Positions 51,251 through 62,300 of a stretch of 64,000 bases of DNA are shown one piece after another. The notes under the pieces were generated by a model. It was not told the DNA's origin, did no database searches, and saw only the letters and a program-made list of their open reading frames with translations. Positions within the stretch are counted from its first letter, which is position 1; the number at the start of each line of letters is the position of its first letter. Both the position numbers and the translations under genes were made by a program. The DNA comes from Dipylidium caninum (taxonomy: Eukaryota > Platyhelminthes > Cestoda > Cyclophyllidea > Dipylidiidae), in contig QEYB01001437.1 of NCBI GenBank assembly GCA_017562135.1, forward strand, positions 121,915 to 185,914, read 5' to 3'.

Positions 51251-52370
51251 TTGTAGGATTTGTTTGTTGTGTTCACTTGCCTGCAGACGGCAACGTCTTA
51301 TTGCATCGTTTTGTATTATTGGCTTTTGGGAGGTTTGGTATTGTGAATATCCGTAACAGGTAAGCTAGAGTGAAGACTCGTATACTCCATTTTTACCTTA
51401 TTTTATATGATATTGTTATTATTGTCTTATGCCTACGTAGAATTATTTCGTTTAAAATGCTGTAGCTTCCACCTCCTTTTGCCTGTGTTGACAATATTTC
51501 TCATTTTGTCCTGAGATCCTTACTACGGCCTGGTTTTGCACTTTATATGCGTTATCAGTACTGCCATGTCGGACTTTGATTCGCCCTATTTGGCGCGTTT
51601 ACTTGGTGATAAGATATTCGCATGCTAATTGCATTCCACTAATCATTACTTGATTTTAATCTTGGTATATCTGTCACCAGTTAAGATCATTTGATGCTGT
51701 TCAATTCAAACACTTGTTTCTTGCCGATGTTTCATTACTTCCTTACATACTTGGTTATCTCCTAGCTCATGTTGAGGCTTCGAGCATAGTCTCCCCATTT
51801 GTAAGTAATTATATCAGGAAGTTGGGATTATAAGGGCAAAAATTGGATAAAATATTTGAATATTATTTGTTATTGAATTAAAAGGCAAGCGTTTGTTAAC
51901 ATGTGATAGACCACGTAATTGTCGTAACAGTTCTTCGGCTTTCCGTTAGTGATTTGACTATAGCAAAAAACTATTTACCGCTTAAGTCACAGTCCATGGC
52001 TTGCTTTGGTTTTTGGACTTTCATGATATGTATATGGTGTATGGAATAGTCGTAACTGATCGCTATTAAAGTCTTGTATAAAAGATAGGGCTGAAACGAC
52101 TAATATTGCTTCAATATGCCGACTTGATGTTCCTTTAGGCCTAATGTGGAGTGTTTTGCGAAGGAGGAATAGTAAGCCCTTTAATTGGACTGGCTTTGTC
52201 CGAGTTATATTGGACATAGCACTTATTTATTCATTGGCGGTGTTGCGTCATTGATATGTGGATATTCATTAATTGGTAATGAGGTATTTGAGGGATTCTA
52301 AAAGTCTCCTTATTCAACTAGGTGTCATATACGTTATTTGTCCACAGGTGTCATTTTGCATATTCTGGAG
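51250..52370. repeat. Segment with a diverged copy at about 53.09-53.69 kb
   Basis: The sequence around 51265-51375 matches that around 53098-53205 in order and spacing: both have TTGTGTTCAC, then TTTGT, then a GAATAT block, then AGGTAAG and GAGTGA. A later shared block (CTGCC.TG...TATTTGGC) lies near 51561-51596 and 53426-53450. By eye about 60% of positions agree over the best 110 bases. Each copy is followed by a G/A-rich minisatellite stretch or by unique sequence. It encodes nothing recognisable. Confidence 0.4.
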
Positions 52371-52379
52371 AAAAGGTAA

Positions 52380-53050
52380 TAATTCGAGGTGAAGAAGGAT
52401 GGAGTAAGGGAGGCAGTGGTGAAATGGAGTATGGTAGGTTGAAGTGAACAGTTGAGAGGCGGTTAGCCAAGTGGACAAACAGCAATTTCAAAGGCATTCG
52501 AGAACATTAGGTCTTGTGGTAATGAATTCAAAGTGGACAAAAAAACAGGGCAGTGAGAAGGATAGTGTTAAAGTGGAGTGTGGGATGTTAAATTGAGTGT
52601 GTGTGAGGCAGCGACATGATGGGGAAAGAATTATGTTGCAAGGACATTCGGAAGTAAGGTGAATTTGGAGAAAAGTAGGGTCTGGACAAAAGGCGATGTC
52701 TCATGTTGTGGGAGGTTGGACTAAGGGAGGAAAGGACGGAGAGTCGGGCAGCAATGTGGGTAATGTATCGTCTTCTCGGGGCATTTGAAGGTATGACGGA
52801 TTGGAAGAATGGGTGCTGTAGGCTATGGGTGGATGTTTGGTATTGAAGAAGGGTGAGGTAAGGAAAGCGGCGGTGAGGTAGGGTGTACGAAATTGATGTA
52901 GTCAGTCAAAGACTTACTCATGGGCGGGCAAGGCATTATTTGGCAAAAGTGGTATAGTCGAGACAAAAAAAACTTTCTCTGCGTGAGGAAAGTCGCGGGA
53001 GCGAAACATGTTGACTTAAATCGTCGGTCGTGCGAGTGGCCTGCTCTAAT
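52380..53050 (+). repeat. Diverged G/A-rich minisatellite, left arm, outer block
   Basis: The block is rich in GTGAAG, GGAGT, GAGGCAGTG and GTGGGATGTTAA motifs repeating at loose intervals of about 180-190 bases. Copies are heavily diverged. It has the same strand polarity as the block at 53.69-54.50 kb and the opposite polarity to the block at 54.58-55.25 kb. Confidence 0.5.
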
Positions 53051-53689
53051 GTGCTGTGATGCCCTGTCATAGTTGATGTTTTGCTATAGAGGTATTTGTA
53101 TTGTGTTGTGTTCACATGCGTTGAGAAATCTTCGAGTTTATCCTTTGTTCTGTGTTAATGGGTTATGAAAGATTTCGTAACATGAATATTCATGATAGGT
53201 AAGGGCGAGTGACTGGGATCGAAATGTATTTCATCTCATTGACTCCCCTTCTTTTTCTGATAGCATGCTAATTTTATCATCTATATATTTAATTCTAATG
53301 GCTAACAATTTATTTGCCGTCCCCTCCGTGTCATACTTAACTCTATAGGCACTTATATCAAAATTCGGACTATTTAATTGTTCCATTATGTAGTTTGTAT
53401 GCATTCTCCATGCTGCCTTGATCCAGGTTGATTTGTCTTATTTGGCAAGAGATTTTGCTGGTCCGCGCTGTTGCCAGGTCGCTCTTTAAAGATATTCCTA
53501 TTAATGACTGGCATCTGCTAAGAGCAACATATTTTCAAAAGACCAAAGCATAATAGACAATATTTCATGATGGTCAATCTGAGCATGTGTGTATTGAAGG
53601 TAATTTCCATTGGATAATTTCAGACCAAATTAACAATGGCTAATTATGAGGATAAGGCATATTTATGGCAAGAAAATAGTAAAAGAGTG

Positions 53690-54500
53690 AGGATAAAATA
53701 AAGAGCATTTAATAACAATTATTACAGAAAGGAAGAGGCTGAGCAAGGTAAGGTTTTAAAAAGCAATCTCGAAAGAATGAGATAGTTAAAAAGTTTGAAG
53801 ACTATGAGCAAATGACTAGGAGATGTGTTGAAGAAAAACGGATTAACGGAGGCAATAATAAAATAGTGTGTGGGATTGAGTATATGGGAGAAATGCGGTG
53901 AGAAGGGTGAAAAAAGCACCATCTTCGAGAGTCATCCGGATTAACAATGACATGCGGAGTTTGGGTTGAGAAATTATTGGAGTACAGAGAAAAGAAGTTG
54001 TGTGTTAAAGAGACTGGAGTGAAGAAGGTAGTGATGAAATGGAGTCTGGGAGGTTGAGGTGAATAAGAGCAAGGCGATGCAAAGGGTAGATAGAGCATTA
54101 TTTTCAAGATGCACTCGGATTCACGAGGTTATTCGCAAGTTGGTTGGCTCCCGTGTTGTAGATAGAGTATGGAGAAAAGACGACGTGGTGTGTTGAAGAA
54201 AGGTGGAGTTATGGAGGCAGTGATGAAGACGAGTGTGAAATGTTAAGGTGAATAGGAAAGAAGCTATTCGGAGCGTTAGAAAGGATTGTCGTCGACAAGC
54301 ACTCGGATTCACGAGGTTAGTTGCAGGTAGGTTGGCTCCGAAGTTGTGAAAGGGGTATGGAAAAAAGAAGATGGGTTGTGCTCTAAAAGAGAATGGAGTG
54401 AGAAAGTCAGTGATGAAGTAGAGTGAAAGAGGTAGAAGTGAATAGAAAGGAGGCGGTGAAGAGCATGAACAAGCAAGTTTCTTGGCAAGTCATCACTGAA
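53690..54500 (+). repeat. G/A-rich minisatellite of about 188 bases, left arm, inner block
   Basis: Units are marked by CACTCGGATTCACGAGGTT at about 54112 and 54300, with a diverged copy (TCATCCGGATTAAC) near 53933, giving spacings of about 180 and 188 bases. Each unit also carries GTTGGCTCC, TATGGA.AAAAG and GGAGT..GAAG..AGTGATGAAG. Open frames on the other strand here are low-complexity and repeat with the unit, so they are not taken as genes. Confidence 0.7.
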
Positions 54501-54579
54501 TAGCCCAATCAAAATTCAGCAACACACGATTTTCTTTAAAATATACTAAATAATGGCACCAAAAAAGGTCCGGATTAAC

Positions 54580-55250
54580 CAGTAAATCTGAGTGCATCAT
54601 AAAGGGACTGCTATGAAAACGCAAGGTCCCGCAACTCTCCAATTCACCTTCACCTCTCACAGTACTTAATCACTGTCTCCCGCAATCAAACCTCATTCAA
54701 CATAACACACGGATACCCATGTGAATCCGAGTGCCTTGCCATCACAATTCTATGTCCAAGCTCCACGTTGCCTCTCTCCTATACAACTCAACTTCCCACA
54801 ATCTACTTCATTGCGGTCTCCATTACACCACTCTTCATCAACACAACAATCTTGTCTCCATACTCCAACAATAGTACCACCCAATTTCCGCATACCTTCG
54901 TGAATCCGAGTGTCTTGCCATTACAATTCTGTACCTACGCTCACCATTGCCTCTATCCTATTCAGCTCAAACTCACACAATCTACTTCATCACTGAGTTC
55001 ATAACTCCACCCTTCTTCACCACAAAACATCGTCTTCTCTCCATACTCCAACAATTGCACCATCCTAAATGCGAATATCTTCATAAATAAGAGTACCTTG
55101 AGAAGAGAATGGTTTGTCCTCGCTCTGCAACGCCTATCTCCTATTTAGCCCAACCTCGAACACTCCACTCTCCTTCAACACAACAACAGCACCAACCAAT
55201 CAGCGCATATCGTCGTTAATCCGAGCACCATGCTATCACAATGCATAACC
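54580..55250 (-). repeat. C/T-rich minisatellite, right arm, inverted relative to the left arm
   Basis: GTGAATCCGAGTG, the reverse complement of the left-arm marker, occurs at 54721 and 54901 and in diverged form near 54582, 55084 and 55214. The main spacing is 180 bases. Flanking words (CTCCATACTCCA, CTTCATCACTG, CTCCACTC) are also complements of left-arm words. The two arms therefore converge, with the centre near 54500-54580. Confidence 0.7.
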
Positions 55251-55261
55251 GTGCCCCGCGT

Positions 55262-56390
55262 TATTGATCCAATTCGCGTGTGCCACACATTGGAAATTGT
55301 GAGGAGAAATCTCACTCGTTTAACACTTGTTCGGGTAATTGCATGTAAATTCAAAGGAAATCACACCGCATAGGCTCACCTGGGGAAAATTGTGTTATTT
55401 ATTTATTCGCAGCAGAATTGATACAGACAGAGTTAAGACAGCATGAGCCAAATTGATTGTTCATCAGCCAAACCATGGAATTCAAAGGCGAAATTTGACA
55501 CGTAGATGGAGCAGTGTTTCATTTAACAAGAATGTCTCGGGTTGGGCTATTCCTTGCCCGTGGGTGAATTCATTTACTTCTTATATGCTTTCGCACTCAC
55601 TGAGTTCATCTGCCTTCCTTGCGTACCTTGTTTTTGCTCTAGTCACTCCGATTTCCCTATGAATTTCTCGCGCATTTGCGCATTGTTCGTATGTTCCAAC
55701 GCACTTTCAAGGTAGAGATTGCAGCATCAAATAATCCACGTCAACAGACCGCGTGCGCCGCCTTGCAGATCAAAATTGAGGGAGCCCCCATGGCCCATTC
55801 TTAAATATGCTCTAACATAGATCAACTGCTTTCGAGCTCACATCAAGATGCCTACACGAGCAAGCATCCGAGAACGCAGAGATTACCGATAAGTCGTCAA
55901 CTGTGCAGAGTGCAGTCGTCTACAGGCAGAAGGGTCTCCAACTTGACGATTAATAAGATATTAACTTGATTAAAACAGATGTCATTAAATATGAGATTGA
56001 TAGTTTACTAATTGTGCGGTCAAAGAGAGTTGTGCGGCCAAAAATAGGAAACAAAAATATTGGCCGGGTGATCCGCTGTGTCTTTGAGGAAAAATAACGC
56101 AGGATGGTCTGCGCAATGGGGATATTGGAAAAATTTCAACATTCGCAGGAGATATAAAACTAAAAGAAATGAGATCGCCTAAGGTGGTAAGACATTAGAG
56201 CCACTACAAATTGAGAAGAGAGAAGAAGAAAGCAAAATAGTCACATTTTGTTCAAGTGAAAAAAGGATTATTCGAAGCACACGAAGCAAAACGGGATGCA
56301 CAATGAAAAATTGAAAGAGATGAATAGGCACAAGATATCAGAGATGAGAGAAGTCAAAGAGGACGTCATCAACAACGTCGCGAGCGCCAC
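55262..56390 (+). repeat. Decayed satellite monomers at the array flank
   Basis: 55262-55375 aligns to the start of the 336-base satellite unit (TTCGCGTGTGCCACACATTG, then AATTGTGAGGAGAAATCTCAC). About 55420-55540 follows the later part of the unit (ACAGACAGAGTTAAGACAGCATG, ACACGTAGATGGAG). The last 60 bases before 56390 (AGAGAAGTCAAAGAGGACGTCATC) again match the unit's end. The part between (about 55560-56330) is only faintly similar or unique. Confidence 0.55.
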
Positions 56391-59300
56391 GCATTGTTAA
56401 TTGTGAGGTGAAATCTCGCACATTCACCGCGAGTTCGGCTGATGCCCGCTAAATTCGGCGGAAATGAGAGAGAATTTGATGCACCTCGGGCATGTTTGTT
56501 GCATTTCCTTCCTCGTAGGAGACTTGAGACGGACACAGGTCAGTCAGCATGCTTCAGTGTGAATTGAGAATGGCAGTGTCACACAGAGATGGAGATTGTT
56601 CCATTGAAGGCAAACGACGCAGAATGGGCTCCACCAAGCAGATGTTGTGATATTGCAATATGCGCAAGAGAGAAGACACCGAGAGAAGTCAGTCAGCGCG
56701 TCATTGTTCAACTTCGCGTGTGCCACGCATTGTTAATTGTGAGGTGAAATCTCGCACATTCACCGCGAGTTCGGCTGATGCCCGCTAAATTCGGCGGAAA
56801 TGAGAGAGAATTTGATGCACCTCGGGCATGTTTGTTGCATTTCCTTCCTCGTAGGAGACTTGAGACGGACACAGGTCAGTCAGCATGCTTCAGTGTGAAT
56901 TGAGAATGGCAGTGTCACACAGAGATGGAGATTGTTCCATTGAAGGCAAACGACGCAGAATGGGCTCCACCAAGCAAGATTGTTTGATATTGCAATATGC
57001 GCAAGAGAGAAGACACCGAGAGAAGTCAGTCAGCGCGTCATTGTTCAACTTCGCGTGTGCCACGCATTGTTAATTGTGAGGTGAAATCTCGCACATTCAG
57101 CCCGCGAGTTCGGCTGATGCCCGCTAAATTCGGCGGAAATGAGAGAGAATTTGATGCACCTCGGGCATGTTTGTTGCATTTCCTTCCTCGTAGGAGACTT
57201 GAGACGGACACAGGTCAGTCAGCATGCTTCAGTGTGAATTGAGAATGGCAGTGTCACACAGAGATGGAGATTGTTCCATTGAAGGCAAACGACGCAGAAT
57301 GGGCTCCACCAAGCAGATGTTGTGATATTGCAATATGCGCAAGAGAGAAGACACCGAGAGAAGTCAGTCAGCGCGTCATATTTGTTCAAACTTCGCGTGT
57401 TGCCACGCATTGTAATTTGAGGTGTGGAAAATCTCGCACATTCACCGCGAGTTCGGCTGATGCCCGCTAAATTATGAGGGCGGAAATGAGAGAGAATTTG
57501 ATGCACCTCGGGCATGTTTTGTTGCATTTCCTTCCTCGTAGGAGACTTGAGACGGACACAGGTCAGTCAGCATGCTTCAGTGTGAATTGAGAATGGCGTG
57601 TCACACAGAGATGTGAGATTGTTTCCATTGAAGGCACAACGACGCAGAATGGGCTCCCACAGCAGATGTTGTGATATTGCAATATGCGCAAGAGAGAAGA
57701 CACCGAGAGAAGTCAGTCAGCGCGTCATTGTTCAAACTTCGCGTGTGCCACGCATTGTTAAATTGTGAGGTGAAAATTCTCGCACATTCACCGCGAGTTC
57801 GGCTGATGCCCCTAAAAATTCGCTGGAAATGACGAGAGAATTGCATTGCAACCTCGGCATCATTGTTTGTTGCATTTCCTCCTCGTTAGGAGACTTGAGA
57901 CGGAACACAGGTCAGTCAGCATGCTTCAGTGTGAATTGAGGAATGGGCAGTGTCACACAGAGATGGAGATTTGTTCCATTGAAGGCAAACGACGCAGAAT
58001 GGCTCCACCAAGGCAGATGTTGTGATATTGCCAATATGCGCAAGAGAAAGACACCGAGAAGAAGTCCAGTCAGCGCGTCATTGTCAACTTCGCGTGTGCC
58101 ACGCATTGTTAATTGTGAGCGTGAAAAATCTTTCGCACTATTCACCGCGGTTTCGGCTGATTGCCCGCTAAATTCGAGCGAAAATGAGAGAGTAATTTGA
58201 TGCACCTCGGCATGTTTGTGCATTTCCTTCCTCGTAGGCATTATTGAGACGGACCACAGGTCATCAGCATGCTTCAAGTTGTGAATTGAGAATGGCAGTG
58301 TCACACAGAGATGGAGATTGTTCCATTGAAGGCAAAACGACGCAGAATGGCTCCACCAAGCAGATGTTGTGATTATTGCAATATGCGCAAGAGAGAAAGA
58401 ACCGAGAGAAGTCCAGTTCAGCGCGTCATTGTTCAACTTTCGCGTGTGCACGCATTGTTAATTGTAGGTTGAAATCTCGCACATTCACCGGCGAGTTCGG
58501 CTGATGCCCGCTAAATTCGGCGGAAATGAGAAAGAGGAATTGATGCACCTCGGGATGTTTGTTGCATTTCCTCCTCGTAGGAGACTTTGAGACGCGACAA
58601 CAGGTCAGTCAGCAGCTTCAGTGTAATTGAGAATGCAAGTGTCACACAGAGATGAGAAGATTGTTCCATTGAAGGCAAAAACGACGCAGAATGGGCTTCC
58701 ACCAAGCAGCATGTTGCTGATATTGCAATATGCGCAAAGAGAGAAGACACCGAGAGAAGTCAGTCAGCGCGTCATTGTTTCAACTTCGCGTGTGCCACGC
58801 ATTGTTAATTGTGATGTGAAAAATCTCGCACATTCACCGCGAGCTTCGCTTGATGCCCGCTAAAAATTCCGGCCGGAAATGAGAGAGAATTTTGATGTGC
58901 ACCTCGGGCATGTTTGTTGCATTTCCTTCCTCCGTAGGAGACTGAGAGAACGGACACAGGTCATCAGCAATGCTTCAGTGTGAATTTGAAGAATGGCAGT
59001 GTTCACACAGAGATGGAGATTGTTCCATTGAAAGGCAAACGACGCCAGAATGGGCTCCACCAAGCAGATGTTGTGATATTGCAATATGCGCAAGAGAGAA
59101 GACACCGAGAAAGTCAGTCAGCGCGTCATATGTTCAACTTCGCGTGTGCCACGCCATTGTTTAATTGTTGAGGTGAAATCTCGCACATTCACCCGGAGTT
59201 CGGGCTGATGCCCGCCCTAAATTCGGCGAAAATGAGAGAGAATTTGATTGCACCTCGGGCATGTATGTTGCATTTCCTTTCCTCGTAGGAGCTGGGAGGA

Positions 59301-62300
59301 CGGACACAGGTCAGTCCAGCATGCTCAGTGTGAATTAGAATGGCAGTTGTCACACAGAGATGGAGATTGTTCCATTGAAGGCAAACACGCAGAATTGGGC
59401 TCCACCAAGCAGATGTTGTGAATTGCAATATGCGCAAGAAGAAGACACCGAGAGAAGTCAGTCAGCGCACTCGGTCATTGTTCAAACTTCGCCGTGTTGC
59501 CACGCATTGTTAATTGTGAGGTGAATTCTCGCACATTCACCGCGAGTTCGGCTGCATTGCCCGCTAAATTTCGGCCGGAAAGAGGAGAATTTGATGCACC
59601 TGGCGGGCATGTTTGTTGCATTTTCCTTCTCGTAGGAGACTTGAGACGACACAGGTCAAGTCAGCCATGCTTCAGTGTGAATTTGAGAATGGCAGTGTTC
59701 ACACAGGATGGAAGAAGTTGTTCCATGAAAGGCAAACGACGCAGAATGGGCTTCCACCAAGCAGATGTTGTGATATTGCAATATGGCGCAAGAGAGAAGA
59801 CACCGAGAGAAGTCAGTCAGCGCGTCATTGTTCAACTTCGCGTGTGCCACGCATTGTTAATTGTGAGGTGAAATCTCGCACAGTTTTCACCCGCGAGTTC
59901 GGCTGATGCCCGCTAAATCGGCGTGGGGAAATTGAGAGAGAATTGATGCACCTCGGGCATGTTTGTTGCATTTCCTTCCTCGTAGGAGACTTGAGACGGA
60001 CACAGGTCAGTCAGGCATGCTCAAAAGTGTGAATTGAGAATGAGCGCAGTGTCCACACAGAGATGGAGATTGTTCCATTGAAGGCAAAAACGACGCAGAA
60101 TGGGCTCCACCAAGCAGATGTTGTGATATTGCAATATGCGCAGAGAGAAGACACCGAGAGAGAAAGTCAGGTCAGGCGCGTTCATTGTTCAACTCGCGTG
60201 TGCCACGCATTGTTAATTGTGAGGTTGAAAATCTCGCACATTCACCGCGAGTTCGGCTTGCATGCCCGCTAAATTCGGCGAAATGAGAGAGAATTTGATG
60301 CACCTCGTGGCATGTTTGTTGGCATTTCCTTCCTCGTAGGAGACTGAGACGGACACAGGTCAGTCAGCATGCTTCAGTGTGAATGAGAAATGGCAGTGGT
60401 CACCACAGAAGATGCGAGATTGTTCCATTGAAGGCAAACGACCGCAGAATGGGCTCCACCAAGCAGATGTTGCTGAATTGCAGATAGGCGCAAGAGAGAA
60501 ACACCGAGAGAAGTCAGTCAGCGCGTCATTGTTCAACTTCCGCGTGTGCCACGCATTGTTAATTGATGAGGTGAAATCTCGCACATTCACCGCGAGTTCG
60601 GCTGCATGCCCGCTAAATTTCGGGCGGAAATGAGAGAGGATTTGATGCCACCTCGGGCATGTTTGTTGCATTTCCTTCCTCGTAGGAGACTTGAGACGGA
60701 CACAGGTCAGTCAGCATGCTCATGTTGAATTGAGAATGGCAGTGTCACACAGGAGCATGGAGATGTTCCATTTGAAGGCAAACACGCAGAATGGGCTCAC
60801 CAAGGCAGATTTTGATATTGCCAATAACTGCGCAAGAAGAGAAGACACCGAGAGAAGTCAGTAGCGCGTCATTTGTTCAACTGCGCGTGTGCCACTCATT
60901 GTTAATTGTGAGGTGAAATCTTCGCACATTCACCGCGCAGTTCGGCTGATGCCGCCCTAAATTCGGCGCGAAAATGAGAGAGAATTTGATGCACCTCGGG
61001 CATGTTTGTTGCATTTCCTTCCTCGTAGGAGACTTTGAGACGGACACAGTCAGTCAGCATGCTTCAGTTTGAATTGAGAATGGCAGTGTCACACAGAGAT
61101 GGTAGATGTTCCATTGAAGGGGGCAAACGACGCAGAATGGGCTTCCACCAAGCAGATGTTGTGATATTGCAATATTGCGCAAGAGGAGAAGGGGACACGC
61201 CGAGAGAAGTCAAGTCAGGCGTCATTGTTCAACTTCGCGTGTGGGAACACGCATTGTTAATTTGTGAGGTGAAATCTCGCACATTCACGCGCGATTCGAC
61301 GCTGATGCCCGCCTAAATTCCCCGGCGGAACATGAGAAAGAGAATTTGATGCACCTCGGCATGTATTGTTTGCATTCCTTCCCGTAGGAACTTTGAGACG
61401 GACAAACAGCGTCAGTCAGCATGCTTCAGTGTGAATTGAGAAAGGCAGTTTCACACAGTAGATGGGAAGATTGTTCCATTGAAGGCCCAAACGACGCAGA
61501 ATGGCTCCACCAAGCAAGATGTTTGTGATATTGCAATAGCGCAAGAGAGAAGACACCGAGAAGAAGTCAGTCAAGCGCTCATTGTTCAACTTCGGCGTGT
61601 TATCTCTCGCCACCATTGTTAAATTTGAGGTGGAAATCTCCCATTCACCGCCGATTCGCTATCCCGCCTAAATTCGGCCTAATGAGAAGAATTGGATGCA
61701 CCTCGGGCATGTTTGTTGCATTTCCTCCTCTAGGAACCTTGAGAGACACATGTCAGTCAGCATGACTTCAGTCGTTGAATAGAATGGCAGTTCACCACCA
61801 GAATAGTTGTTCCATTGAAGCAAACACGCATAATCTCCACCAAGCAGATGTTTATTATTGCAATATGCCAAAAGTAAGACACCGAGAGAACTCATCAGCG
61901 CGCATTGTTCAACTTCGCGTGTGCCACCGCATGTAATTGTGAAGGTGAAATCTCGGCACATTCACCGCGGAGTTCGCTGATGCCGCCCTTATTCGCGAAT
62001 GAGAAGAATTTGATGCACCTCGGCATTTTTGTTGCATTTCCTTCCTCGCGTAGGAGACTTAGACGACACAAGCTCAGCATGCTTCAGTGTGAATTGAGAT
62101 GCAGATGTCACACAGAGATGGAGATTGTTTCATTGAAGCAATACGGACCGCAGATGGCCTCCACCAAGCAATTGTGATATTGCAATATGCGCAAGAGAGA
62201 ATACACCGAGAAAGTCATTCAGCGCGTCAATTCTGTTCAACTTCGCGTTTGTTACTATCCGCATTGTAATGTGACGTAAATCTCGCACCATTGCACCGCG

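Noticed and set aside
53720..55004. Ser/Thr/His/Leu-rich open frames in the minisatellite arms
   Set aside because: Low-complexity translations that recur with the roughly 188-base unit on the C/T-rich strand; no start context or conserved motif.
51250..55250. A recent artefactual palindrome from self-joined reads
   Set aside because: The arms differ too much from each other and carry different numbers and spacings of units, so a simple read-through artefact does not explain them.
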